Notes: generated from the sequence alone by a model not told the origin. 8,830 nt of DNA from Saprospiraceae bacterium (GCA_007134625.1 SLKL01000023.1:1-8830); one strand, 5' to 3'; shown: positions 1 to 7,365, counted from the stretch's first letter. A program made the numbers and translations.

Positions 1-780
1 ATGTGGGCGGTTACCTCCTTCATCCTCATGCTGGTCATCCTCTTTTTTATTTATGCGATGTATGTGGTCATGACACAACAATCCGCTTCAAGAGTGCAAA
101 GGGATTTTATCAATAATATGACGCACGAATTCAAAACTCCAATTTCCACCATTTCAGTGATTCAGGAAGTATTAGCTACTTCCGGTGCCGGTGAGGACAA
201 AGAAAAAAGAAAAAAATATCTGGGCATTATCGGAACTGAAGCACAGCGACTTAACGAACAGGTTGAAAAAGTTTTAAATATAACCAGAGTAGAGAAAAAG
301 ACCTTTGACCTGTACAAAGAAGGTATTTCACTTCATGAACTAATGGATGATGTCACTGAGCGTTTGTTTGAATTGGCCAACTCCAATGATATCACCATCG
401 AAAAAAACTTTTCAGCAGGAAATGATCTAATTAAAGCAGATAGCGTACATTTCACTAATGTGCTTTTCAACCTGATAGACAATGCTATTAAGTATGCAGG
501 GAAGGGAAGTGTAATAAGTTTAGTCACCGAGGAAAAGCCCAACAACCTCATCCTCACCATCTCAGATAATGGCGTAGGAATGGACCCAAAGGACAGAAAG
601 CGAATTTTTGACAAATTTTACAGAGTCTCCACCGGTAACGTTCACAACGTCAAGGGCTTCGGACTCGGGCTTTTTTATGTAAAAAAAGTAATTGATGCCC
701 ACGGGTGGAACATACAGGTGCAATCAGAAAAAGGAAAAGGTACTACCTTTACCATCAAAATACCAAAAACAAAAAATTGA
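1..780 (+). CDS. Sensor histidine kinase, C-terminal part (5' end beyond window)
   Basis: Inner-membrane sensor kinase that autophosphorylates on a histidine and passes the phosphate to the regulator encoded next to it. The visible 259 residues start with one membrane segment (about 5-24), then a dimerisation/phosphoacceptor helix with the H-box MTHEFKTP (phospho-His at 42 in this numbering), then a full HATPase domain: N-box N157/N161, G1 box DNGVGMD at 189-195, F-box DKFYR at 204-208 and G2 box GFGLGL at 219-224. All catalytic motifs are intact. Although the frame opens with ATG at base 1, only one membrane segment and no extracytoplasmic sensor domain are visible, so the true start very likely lies upstream and the gene is cut by the window edge. 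No HAMP domain is evident between membrane helix and H-box. It resembles RprX-like kinases of Bacteroidota, but the signal sensed cannot be inferred. It ends 4 bases before the regulator. Confidence 0.9.
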   Translation: MWAVTSFILMLVILFFIYAMYVVMTQQSASRVQRDFINNMTHEFKTPISTISVIQEVLATSGAGEDKEKRKKYLGIIGTEAQRLNEQVEKVLNITRVEKKTFDLYKEGISLHELMDDVTERLFELANSNDITIEKNFSAGNDLIKADSVHFTNVLFNLIDNAIKYAGKGSVISLVTEEKPNNLILTISDNGVGMDPKDRKRIFDKFYRVSTGNVHNVKGFGLGLFYVKKVIDAHGWNIQVQSEKGKGTTFTIKIPKTKN

Positions 781-784
781 TACT

Positions 785-1474
785 ATGGCAAAGCTTTTTT
801 ATGTAGAAGATGACCCCAATCTCAGTCTCGTGGTAAAAGAAACTTTAGAATCCGCAGGTCACGAAGTATATCATTACAGCGACGGCCAGGAAGCCATCAA
901 GGCATTCAAAGACCTTGAGCCGGATTTATGTTTACTAGATATCATGCTTCCTGGTACAGATGGCTACACTATAGCACAAACGATACGTTTGACGGATAAA
1001 AGTATTCCCATCATATTTCTCTCTGCCAAAGCACAATTGGAGGATAAACTACACGGCTTGCAGATTGGTGGCGATGACTACATTTTCAAACCTTTTAGTG
1101 TAGAAGAGCTTTTACTGAAAATTAAAATCTTTTTTAAGCGAAAAGATGCTGAGCCTGCCGAAAAGGACAAAAAAGCGACCAATATAGAATTTGGAAAATT
1201 TACTTTTGACCCCCGAAATCAAACACTGACTTCCAATGGCGAGGTAAAAAACATGACACTTAGAGAAACCGAGCTCTTGCAATTCTTTTTGAACAATAAA
1301 AATCAGTTGGTAAAAAGGGAGGAAATTCTACTAGCACTATGGGGACAGGATGATTATTTTCTGGGGAGAAGTCTAGATGTATTTATCTCCAGATTAAGAA
1401 AATATCTGGCTGCTGATGAAAGCGTAACAATTGAAACCGTTCCAAGGGTTGGGTTTCGATTGAATCTCGATTAA
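785..1474 (+). CDS. OmpR/PhoB-family two-component response regulator
   Basis: Cytoplasmic DNA-binding transcription factor activated by phosphorylation from the upstream kinase. The 229-residue product has an N-terminal receiver domain (about 1-120) with acidic residues E8/D9/D10, phosphoacceptor D52 in LLDIMLPG, S80 at the switch position and K102 in the FKPF motif. A C-terminal winged-helix domain (about 131-228) follows, with the usual recognition-helix region SLDVFISRLRKYL and the closing GFRL strand. The ATG at 785 is preferred over longer in-frame openings because it starts directly at the receiver strand (MAKLFYVEDD) and lies 4 bases after the kinase stop, whereas a longer version would overlap the kinase coding region by about 90 bases. 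The pair is surely co-transcribed. It is similar in layout to RprY of Bacteroides; the regulon is unknown. Confidence 0.93.
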   Translation: MAKLFYVEDDPNLSLVVKETLESAGHEVYHYSDGQEAIKAFKDLEPDLCLLDIMLPGTDGYTIAQTIRLTDKSIPIIFLSAKAQLEDKLHGLQIGGDDYIFKPFSVEELLLKIKIFFKRKDAEPAEKDKKATNIEFGKFTFDPRNQTLTSNGEVKNMTLRETELLQFFLNNKNQLVKREEILLALWGQDDYFLGRSLDVFISRLRKYLAADESVTIETVPRVGFRLNLD

Positions 1475-1537
1475 ACAGTAACTGACTATATTTTGATTTA
1501 ACACACATAAACCTAATTCACAAGCAAAATCGGGTAT

Positions 1538-1571
1538 TACCTGAATATTGTAATTCGGCTGTTTTCAGGTA
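1538..1571 (+). other. Inverted repeat downstream of response regulator
   Basis: Arms TACCTGAA (1538-1545) and TTCAGGTA (1564-1571) are perfectly complementary (8 bp) around an 18-base loop. An alternative, mutually exclusive pairing uses ATTAC (1536-1540) with GTAAT (1550-1554). No T-tract follows, so this is not an intrinsic terminator by itself; it could be a transcript-end stem or an operator. Function unknown. Confidence 0.35.
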
Positions 1572-1578
1572 GTTCTTT

Positions 1579-1618
1579 AATGCATGAGTTTGCTCCACGG
1601 AATGGACTCATGCATTTT
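1579..1618 (+). terminator. Probable intrinsic terminator of kinase-regulator operon
   Basis: A perfect 11-bp stem is formed by AATGCATGAGT (1579-1589) and ACTCATGCATT (1606-1616), with a 16-base loop and a run TTTT at 1615-1618 followed by AA. It lies 105 bases after the regulator stop codon. The stem is moderately AT-rich and the T-tract short, so it may be a weak terminator or a transcript-stabilising 3' stem. Confidence 0.5.
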
Positions 1619-1806
1619 AAAAGTACTAATTAACCTGCCTTTTAGTGAAAGGCAAGAAAACTGCTCCAAATAAGTCTGCATCAATCTGGGATATAGTAAA
1701 TACCTTGTTTGCTTATTTTTTTCCTAATAAAATCTCCACTTACTGACTTTGAATCATAAAGGTTTTTCTATATTCAAGCTTTATTTTAAAAAATCAGAAA
1801 AGGAAG

Positions 1807-3510
1807 ATGTCGTCACGGTTTAAAATTATTTCCTTTATTGGAATATTTATCCTCCAATTAAACTGGAGTTTTGGGCAAAGCATCGAAAACACCTGGATAT
1901 TAGAATCAATTGTCTCGCATGAGACAGAGGAAAAAATTGATATCGGTGCAGATTCATTACTACTCCATGACGGAGATTTTATCTATTCTATATCTTCCAG
2001 ACACAATCCTGTTGCAAGTGGAAGCTACATGCTACGGGACGAATCTCTTATTTTACTGCACCAACATCCCACCGATACTATCGAAAGATTCGATGTAATA
2101 AAACTTACTTTCTCGTTTCTTGAATTAAGATCTGACCAAAAGACTTATCGGTTTTCTTATGAACCACCGGATGAGTCTCCGGTTGCTGATAAAGTAATAG
2201 TTCCCAGTACCGGCTTTACAACAAGTGGTTTGCTAAAGGGAATGATTGGCATGACCGCATTGCTTCTAATTGCCTTCCTTTTCAGCAGTAACAGAAGGGG
2301 TATCCGCTGGAAAACTGTTGTAGTAGGATTAAGTGCCCAATTGCTATTGGCCATCGGCGTGCTGAAAGTACCTTTTATTCAAAATACCTTTGAATTCATA
2401 GGGAAGATATTTGTTAAAATCCTTGATTTTACCCTTGCCGGCAGTGAATTTTTACTGGGCGACATGGTGAATGTAGATACCTTTGGTTTTATCTTTTTAT
2501 TTCAGGTTTTACCGACCATCATCTTTTTCTCCGCCCTCACTTCCGTTCTATTCTATCTGGGTATTATTCAAAAAGTAGTGCAGGGACTTGCATGGGTCTT
2601 AACAAAACTATTGGGCATTTCGGGAGCTGAAAGTTTATCCGTGGCAGGAAATATATTCCTTGGGCAAACAGAGGCTCCCCTGATGATCAAAGCTTATCTG
2701 GAAAAAATGAGCAGATCAGAAATGCTTCTGGTCATGGTAGGCGGAATGGCTACTGTGGCGGGAGGGGTTTTGGCTGCCTACATCGGTTTTCTGGGGGGAG
2801 AAGATGAAGCTCTAAGAATTTTTTACGCAAAACACCTTTTGACAGCTTCAGTTATGGCAGCTCCGGGTGCTATCGTCATTGCCAAGATATTATATCCGGA
2901 AACTACTGAAATCAACAATGAAATCGAAGTAAGCACAGATCAAATAGGTTCGAACATTCTGGATGCTATAGCCAACGGCACAACGGAAGGATTGAAACTG
3001 GCTGCCAATGTGGGTGCCATGCTACTGGTTTTTATAGCCTTTATCGCCATGCTCAATTTTGGTTTTGAAAAAATTGGAGACATCACTAACCTCAATGCAT
3101 GGGTAGCAGAAACCACACCTTACGAAAAGTTTTCGCTTGAGTTTATACTGGGTTACATTTTCGCTCCATTAATGTGGTTGATTGGCGTCGCCCACGAGGA
3201 TATGGCACTCATGGGGCAGTTATTGGGAATAAAAATCGTAGCAAGTGAATTTGTGGGCTACATCCAATTGGCAGACCTCAAGGACGTCTCTAATGTAGTC
3301 AGCTTTAATTATGAAAAGTCCATTATCATGGCAACTTACATGCTGTGCGGTTTTGCCAATTTTGCTTCCATCGGTATTCAGATTGGAGGAATTGGTTCAC
3401 TGGCACCGGGACAAAGAAAAACACTTTCAGAATTTGGAATGAAAGCACTTATTGGCGGTAGCCTGGCTTCGCTGCTATCTGCTACTATTGCGGGTATGAT
3501 TGTGGGGTAA
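1807..3510 (+). CDS. NupC/CNT-family nucleoside transporter with N-terminal exported domain
   Basis: Inner-membrane concentrative nucleoside transporter, expected to import nucleosides with a cation (Na+ or H+). The 567-residue protein is longer than the roughly 400 residues of simple bacterial NupC. Residues 1-24 look like a signal peptide ending at SFGQ. Residues about 25-118 form a small, polar, strand-rich region with lipocalin-like character (uncertain). Residues about 142-567 are the transporter: first helix 142-160, the family motif GQTEAP at 286-291 (nucleoside-base contact region in Vibrio CNT), SEFVGY at 480-485 where many family members read NEFVAY, and GFANFASIG at 515-523 (ribose/ion region). 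The start ATG is chosen because it gives the signal peptide directly and has AAGGA 3 bases before it; this spacing is short. It is a single-gene unit convergent with the lectin gene. From memory, similar fused forms occur in Flavobacteriia, so the extension is probably ancient rather than a local accident. Confidence 0.9.
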   Translation: MSSRFKIISFIGIFILQLNWSFGQSIENTWILESIVSHETEEKIDIGADSLLLHDGDFIYSISSRHNPVASGSYMLRDESLILLHQHPTDTIERFDVIKLTFSFLELRSDQKTYRFSYEPPDESPVADKVIVPSTGFTTSGLLKGMIGMTALLLIAFLFSSNRRGIRWKTVVVGLSAQLLLAIGVLKVPFIQNTFEFIGKIFVKILDFTLAGSEFLLGDMVNVDTFGFIFLFQVLPTIIFFSALTSVLFYLGIIQKVVQGLAWVLTKLLGISGAESLSVAGNIFLGQTEAPLMIKAYLEKMSRSEMLLVMVGGMATVAGGVLAAYIGFLGGEDEALRIFYAKHLLTASVMAAPGAIVIAKILYPETTEINNEIEVSTDQIGSNILDAIANGTTEGLKLAANVGAMLLVFIAFIAMLNFGFEKIGDITNLNAWVAETTPYEKFSLEFILGYIFAPLMWLIGVAHEDMALMGQLLGIKIVASEFVGYIQLADLKDVSNVVSFNYEKSIIMATYMLCGFANFASIGIQIGGIGSLAPGQRKTLSEFGMKALIGGSLASLLSATIAGMIVG

Positions 3511-3511
3511 A

Positions 3512-3610
3512 CTGGTTGCTGGTTTCTGGCTTCTGGCTTCTGGTTTCTGGTCTCTGGCTCCTGGCTTCTGGCTTCTGGTTTCTAGCTTCTGGTTTCAGGC
3601 TTCTGGCTTT
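3512..3610 (+). repeat. Tandem heptanucleotide array, consensus CTGGYTT, 14 units
   Basis: Fourteen contiguous 7-base units in strict register begin one base after the transporter stop codon. Units are CTGGTTT, CTGGCTT and single- or double-base variants (CTGGTTG, CTGGTCT, CTGGCTC, CTAGCTT, CAGGCTT). There is no length drift, so divergence is by substitution only. The array is non-coding on the + strand and lies in the 3' flank between convergent genes. Such short heptamer arrays are, from memory, scattered in some Bacteroidota genomes; no function is established. Confidence 0.9.
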
Positions 3611-3625
3611 TAACAATCAAAACAT

Positions 3626-3653
3626 TTTCAACTTTCAACTTTCAACTTTCAAT
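3626..3653 (+). repeat. Tandem heptanucleotide array, TTTCAAC, 4 units
   Basis: Three perfect TTTCAAC units followed by TTTCAAT, 16 bases beyond the CTGGYTT array. It is a different heptamer with the same period. A related motif recurs at 5498-5528. The remaining spacer to the lectin stop (3654-3719) contains CAATTAATTG and loose ATTGC/GCAAT repeats but no clear terminator for either convergent gene. Confidence 0.85.
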
Positions 3654-3719
3654 TAATTGTCCATTATCAGTATCCCCCGTAAAATTGCAACAAGAAGCAA
3701 TGAGCAATAAGCTAAATCA

Positions 3720-4796
3720 TTAATGCTCCCCGGAATATATGATTTGAATGGCCTCGCTACTCTCCATATCTGCCTGAAGTTCAATCACCTGAGTATCATG
3801 TCCATCATTAATTGCAATTGCTGCAGTATTGGGTGGTATATCACCGAGATTATGTGCATAGAGAATCATCGTAGTGGAAAAACCGGTAAAAGTGAACGGC
3901 ACTGTTTTCCTTGCCCTTACCAATTCATATTCATTAATAATCCAAAAATCTCCGGCCTTCAATGAGATAATATCGCCGTCGATTTGATTGTGGTCCCAAA
4001 CACTTACCTGAAGGTTTCTGCTCTTTACCTCAACGGTATATTTAGGGGTTACCACTATATTATCTATATCCAAATCGGGCGGGGGTAAAAACTCACCAAC
4101 CATCCACCTGATGATATCGTGATCAGCATAAGCAAAAGAGGTAGCACTTGTAAAGCCAACCCAAACCTCATCAGTTCCAATGATTTCTTCTAAATCCAGT
4201 CTTGAAGACAATACCGGAAAAATATAGCTATCCAGATAAAAAGTAAGGAAACCATCTTTATACTCAATACGGGCATAATGATTATTCCCATCGCTTAATT
4301 CCGGAATCTCATGCACGGTAGCATGTCTGACAAAACCACCTGCTATCGGGTCATAAAAACTAAGTGTTACATGATTGCGACTCCCTTCATTATTATCATA
4401 GGTATCAAATTCAATTGCTACTCCCCCACTCAAACCTTTATAACCTATTGAATCACCAAAACCACCGAGTTCATTCAAGTCATTATTGTGAATTACAAAT
4501 GCAAATCCATCTCCGCCCTGATGCTCCCTATCCTGATTAGTCAATCTAAAAATAAACTCTGTTTCAAATCCCCTTTCCAGACTTATTCTTCGATTGCTAT
4601 ACCATGCGGCACCCTGTTGATATGGATTAGCGGGACTGAGGCGCAATACCTCGTCTAATATTTCAGCATCACCTGTTATGGTTAACATATCCTCGAACGC
4701 CTTAAAATCATCCACAGAAAAAAGTTGTTGCGAAAACAAAGGACTCTGCACCCCACAAAGGAATCCAAAAACAATAATTAGAAAAAAATCTCTCAT
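3720..4796 (-). CDS. Secreted L-type (legume-like) lectin domain protein with C-terminal beta module
   Basis: Predicted exported carbohydrate-binding protein; the glycan target is unknown. The 358-residue product starts with a signal peptide (1 to about 22, hydrophobic core FFLIIVFGFLCGV, probable cleavage near LFS-QQ). Residues about 25-233 match a legume-type lectin fold: GGDGFAFVIHN at 94-104 with the metal-site aspartate D96, EFDTYDN at 129-135 giving the Ca/Mn pattern D131-x-Y133-x-N135, and the closing strand WVGFTSATS at 212-220. Residues about 247-358 form a second module with VWDHNQIDGD at 266-275 and IPPNTAAIAINDG near 322-334. I recall that pattern from Bacteroidota OmpA-like and surface proteins, but I cannot name a family. 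No type IX secretion C-terminal domain and no lipobox are visible, so it may be periplasmic or released. It is a single-gene unit between convergent transporter and divergent ferredoxin genes. The lectin call is solid; function in adhesion or glycan binding is inference. Confidence 0.85.
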   Translation of the reverse strand: MRDFFLIIVFGFLCGVQSPLFSQQLFSVDDFKAFEDMLTITGDAEILDEVLRLSPANPYQQGAAWYSNRRISLERGFETEFIFRLTNQDREHQGGDGFAFVIHNNDLNELGGFGDSIGYKGLSGGVAIEFDTYDNNEGSRNHVTLSFYDPIAGGFVRHATVHEIPELSDGNNHYARIEYKDGFLTFYLDSYIFPVLSSRLDLEEIIGTDEVWVGFTSATSFAYADHDIIRWMVGEFLPPPDLDIDNIVVTPKYTVEVKSRNLQVSVWDHNQIDGDIISLKAGDFWIINEYELVRARKTVPFTFTGFSTTMILYAHNLGDIPPNTAAIAINDGHDTQVIELQADMESSEAIQIIYSGEH

Positions 4797-4884
4797 TTTT
4801 AAAGTGCTTTCAAAAATTGAAAAGGGAAAATGCCACTGATGACATTTTATCCATATTTTTCAATCTTTTTGCTAAATCAGAAAA

Positions 4885-4892
4885 CAAAGGTC
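4885..4892 (-). promoter_or_regulatory. Possible -7 element for lectin gene
   Basis: On the minus strand GACCTTTG matches the Bacteroidota -7 consensus TAnnTTTG at all but the first base. The matching -33 TTTG is not evident at 19-21 bases upstream. It would give a 5' leader of roughly 80 bases. Confidence 0.25.
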
Positions 4893-5011
4893 TCCAATTA
4901 TTTTTATATAAAGTAAATATACCGCAAAAAAAAGAAAAACCAATGGCTGTTAATCTCATATGATTGTAAATAACAAGCGATTAATGCCTAAATGAAACGC
5001 CATATTATTGA

Positions 5012-5401
<390 letters not shown>

Positions 5402-5497
5402 GGTATTCCCTAAATAAAGGAGAAATTAAGCTGTTGGAATAAAAACTGGAAGCAATTTTGTTGAAGCTTGAATGTGTAAGGTTGAATGATCCACGAC

Positions 5498-5528
5498 TTT
5501 CAACTTCTCAACCTCTCAACTTCTCAAC
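5498..5528 (+). repeat. Short array: TTTCAAC plus three TTCTCAAC-type octamers
   Basis: One TTTCAAC unit (5498-5504) is followed by TTCTCAAC, CTCTCAAC and TTCTCAAC in register. The first unit is identical to the heptamer of the array at 3626-3653, and the octamer looks like that unit with one base inserted. It lies about 100 bases after the ferredoxin stop. Confidence 0.75.
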
Positions 5529-5620
5529 AGTTGGGTAATTACGACATCAGTCCCCATCAAGTAAATTGGAGGCAGACTCATTTTTACTTATTTTCAAAAA
5601 AAACTACTCTGAGAGAAACT

Positions 5621-5650
5621 AAAAAAGCCCGTCGATTGACGAGCTTTTTT
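5621..5650 (-). terminator. Intrinsic terminator of tRNA-Ser
   Basis: Arms 5621-5633 and 5638-5650 pair around a 4-base loop. The outer part is six A-T pairs plus GC, and the inner part CGTC/GACG. On the minus strand the single internal irregularity (5629/5642) is a U-G wobble, while on the + strand it is a C-A mismatch, so the hairpin is better formed in the tRNA direction. It starts 2 bases after the encoded CCA and ends in six Ts on the minus strand. It could also stop + strand read-through from the ferredoxin gene. Confidence 0.85.
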
Positions 5651-5651
5651 G

Positions 5652-5743
<92 letters not shown>

Positions 5744-5765
5744 TTGAGTTATCCTGCAACTGATT

Positions 5766-5779
5766 TTTGCGATCGCAAA
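5766..5779. promoter_or_regulatory. Perfect 14-bp palindrome TTTGCGATCGCAAA over tRNA promoter
   Basis: A perfect palindrome centred between 5772 and 5773. Its minus-strand left arm supplies the TTTG of the predicted -7 element, so the rest covers the start-site region of the tRNA-Ser promoter. It might be an operator, or simply a strong start-region context; no protein can be assigned. Confidence 0.4.
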
Positions 5780-5806
5780 GGTAGGTTTAATTTATTTATT
5801 AGAAAA
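5776..5806 (-). promoter_or_regulatory. Predicted promoter of tRNA-Ser
   Basis: On the minus strand TACCTTTG (5783-5776) matches the Bacteroidota -7 consensus TAnnTTTG exactly. Nineteen bases upstream lies TTTT (5806-5803), three of four bases of the -33 TTTG. The -7 box is 32 bases before the tRNA 5' end, leaving a short leader to be trimmed by RNase P. It sits in the 98-base gap after the photolyase gene. Confidence 0.6.
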
Positions 5807-5841
5807 AATTTTTACGGAAATAAAATCAAGAAATTGTGGAT

Positions 5842-7365
5842 CTAAATCGAATCAATGTTAGCAAGAAGATATTCAGCTCTTTTGTCTATGGCCTGCTTCT
5901 CCTCATCACTAATTTTATCTAACAGCCTGTACATCATACTCATGCGTCTGTTATTCTCCAACAGCTCTCTGTTTACAGATAAAAAATTCCAGTAGAGACT
6001 ATTAAAAGGGCAGGCATCAGACCCTGTGCGCTTTTTTCTATCGTACTTACAATTGCTGCAATAATCCGACATCTTATGGACATAATTAGCGGAGGAGACA
6101 TAAGGCTTAGTCGCCAATAGACCGCCATCAGCAAATTGGCTCATACCGCGAGTATTGGTGATTTCTACCCACTCGATGGCATCAATATAGATGCCGAGGT
6201 ACCACTTGTCCACTTCATCCGGATCACATCCGGCCAAAAGAGCAAAATTCCCGGTAATCATCAGCCTTTGGATATGATGAGCATAAGCGAGATCAAGAGA
6301 TTGTGAAATTGCATTTTTTAAGCAATTCATTTTAGTTTCTCCTGTCCAGTACCAATCCGGGAGCTTTCGCTCATTTCCAAAAAAGTTTTTCCCGGCATAT
6401 TCGGGCATTTTCGCCCAATAAACGCCCCTTACATATTCACGCCAACCAAGTATTTGCCGAATAAAACCCTCTGCCTGCGCAATATCAACCCGATCATCAT
6501 CAACATAGGCTTGTTCTACTTTTTTAATGACCTCAATGGGAGAAATCAACTTTGTATTCAGGGAAAAGGAAAGAAGTGAGTGGTATATGTAGGGGTCATT
6601 TTCAGTCATTGCATCTTGAAAAGTACCAAAATTGGGAAGTAAATGATCCGTAAAATAATCCAGAACTTCCAGAGATTCTTCCCTGCTTATTGGCCAAGGC
6701 AATTCACCATCATCTGCATTGCCGATGGTTTCAATATTTGCCTCCTCAAGTTCCTTTAGCACCTCTTGTATATCACGCTTAAATGAAAGATGCTCAACTC
6801 TTTCGTGATCTCGTCCCAGTTTTTTTCTGTTTTCCTTATCATAATTCCATGTACCCCCAAGTGGTTTATCATCATCTATGAGTATATTGTGTTTTTTACG
6901 CATATAGCGGTAAAATCGCTCCATCAGATATTGTGAATCGCCGAAGAAATCAGCAACCTCCCCTCTTTCAGTCAAAAAATGCTCTGTATCAAATACCTCT
7001 GTATCAACTTCTACAGAAGAAGCAATCGACTTTAACTGTTCATCTAATCTGTATTCATCCGGCAGCTGATATTCGAATCGGGTGACATTAAATTCCTCAA
7101 TTAATTTTAAAAGGTTTGCCTGAAGGTTCTGTTCGTTTTCAGAATCGTTAATAGTGTAATATATGACCCTGTGCCCTGCACCTTTGAGTTCCTCAGCAAA
7201 ATTTCGCATAGCCAGAAAAAAAGCTGCTACTTTTTTTATATGATGTTTGACATAATCGGTCTCCTGCCTCATTTCAAACAAACAATAAATCACATTGTCA
7301 CTTTTCTCCTCATGCCAACTGTGATGTCTATTGAGTTGATCTCCTAAAATCAATCGTAAAACCAT
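5842..7365 (-). CDS. Iron-sulfur cryptochrome/photolyase (FeS-BCP, PhrB/CryB type)
   Basis: FAD-dependent DNA photolyase or blue-light photoreceptor of the deoxyribodipyrimidine photolyase-related family. Characterised members (Agrobacterium PhrB, Rhodobacter CryB) bind FAD, a lumazine antenna and one [4Fe-4S] cluster; PhrB repairs (6-4) photoproducts. The 507-residue protein begins with the antenna-domain strand LRLILGDQLN (3-12). The four cluster cysteines are C348, C436, C439 and C452, with the same mutual spacing I recall for PhrB (350, 438, 441, 454). YAHHIQRLM at 361-369 supplies the active-site histidine pair (H364 aligning with PhrB H366), and the FAD-binding segment with WYLGIYIDAIEWVEITNTRGMSQFADGG features follows. 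No key residue appears lost. It is transcribed divergently from folD, with 120 bases between starts, and precedes tRNA-Ser in the same direction. Whether it acts mainly in repair or signalling cannot be told from sequence. Confidence 0.93.
   Translation of the reverse strand: MVLRLILGDQLNRHHSWHEEKSDNVIYCLFEMRQETDYVKHHIKKVAAFFLAMRNFAEELKGAGHRVIYYTINDSENEQNLQANLLKLIEEFNVTRFEYQLPDEYRLDEQLKSIASSVEVDTEVFDTEHFLTERGEVADFFGDSQYLMERFYRYMRKKHNILIDDDKPLGGTWNYDKENRKKLGRDHERVEHLSFKRDIQEVLKELEEANIETIGNADDGELPWPISREESLEVLDYFTDHLLPNFGTFQDAMTENDPYIYHSLLSFSLNTKLISPIEVIKKVEQAYVDDDRVDIAQAEGFIRQILGWREYVRGVYWAKMPEYAGKNFFGNERKLPDWYWTGETKMNCLKNAISQSLDLAYAHHIQRLMITGNFALLAGCDPDEVDKWYLGIYIDAIEWVEITNTRGMSQFADGGLLATKPYVSSANYVHKMSDYCSNCKYDRKKRTGSDACPFNSLYWNFLSVNRELLENNRRMSMMYRLLDKISDEEKQAIDKRAEYLLANIDSI

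Larger units (their letters stand above)
1475..1806. other. Intergenic region with hairpins, no gene
   Basis: This 332-base AT-rich spacer separates the two-component pair from the transporter gene. It holds a hairpin at 1538-1571, a terminator-like hairpin at 1579-1618 and a short 7-bp hairpin (TGCCTTT 1636-1642 with AAAGGCA 1648-1654, loop of 5). The promoter of the downstream transporter should lie in about 1690-1790, but I could not find a -33/-7 pair with correct spacing; the closest is TGACTTTG at 1744-1751 without a convincing -33 partner. No open frame here has homology-like features. Confidence 0.6.

Noticed and set aside
692..784. N-terminal extension of the response regulator (start at 692)
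   Set aside because: It would overlap the kinase HATPase end by about 90 bases and adds a sequence with no receiver-domain character; ATG 785 gives the standard start.
1580..1633. 17-codon open frame (MHEFAPRNG...) in the spacer after the regulator
   Set aside because: It lies within the terminator-like hairpin and has no ribosome binding site or other support.
3512..3653. CRISPR array or phase-variable coding repeat
   Set aside because: Units are 7 bases with no spacers, and the array lies outside any reading frame, after a stop codon.
3723..3965. Plus-strand open frame inside the lectin gene
   Set aside because: It is antisense to the coding region of a clear lectin protein, with no recognisable features.
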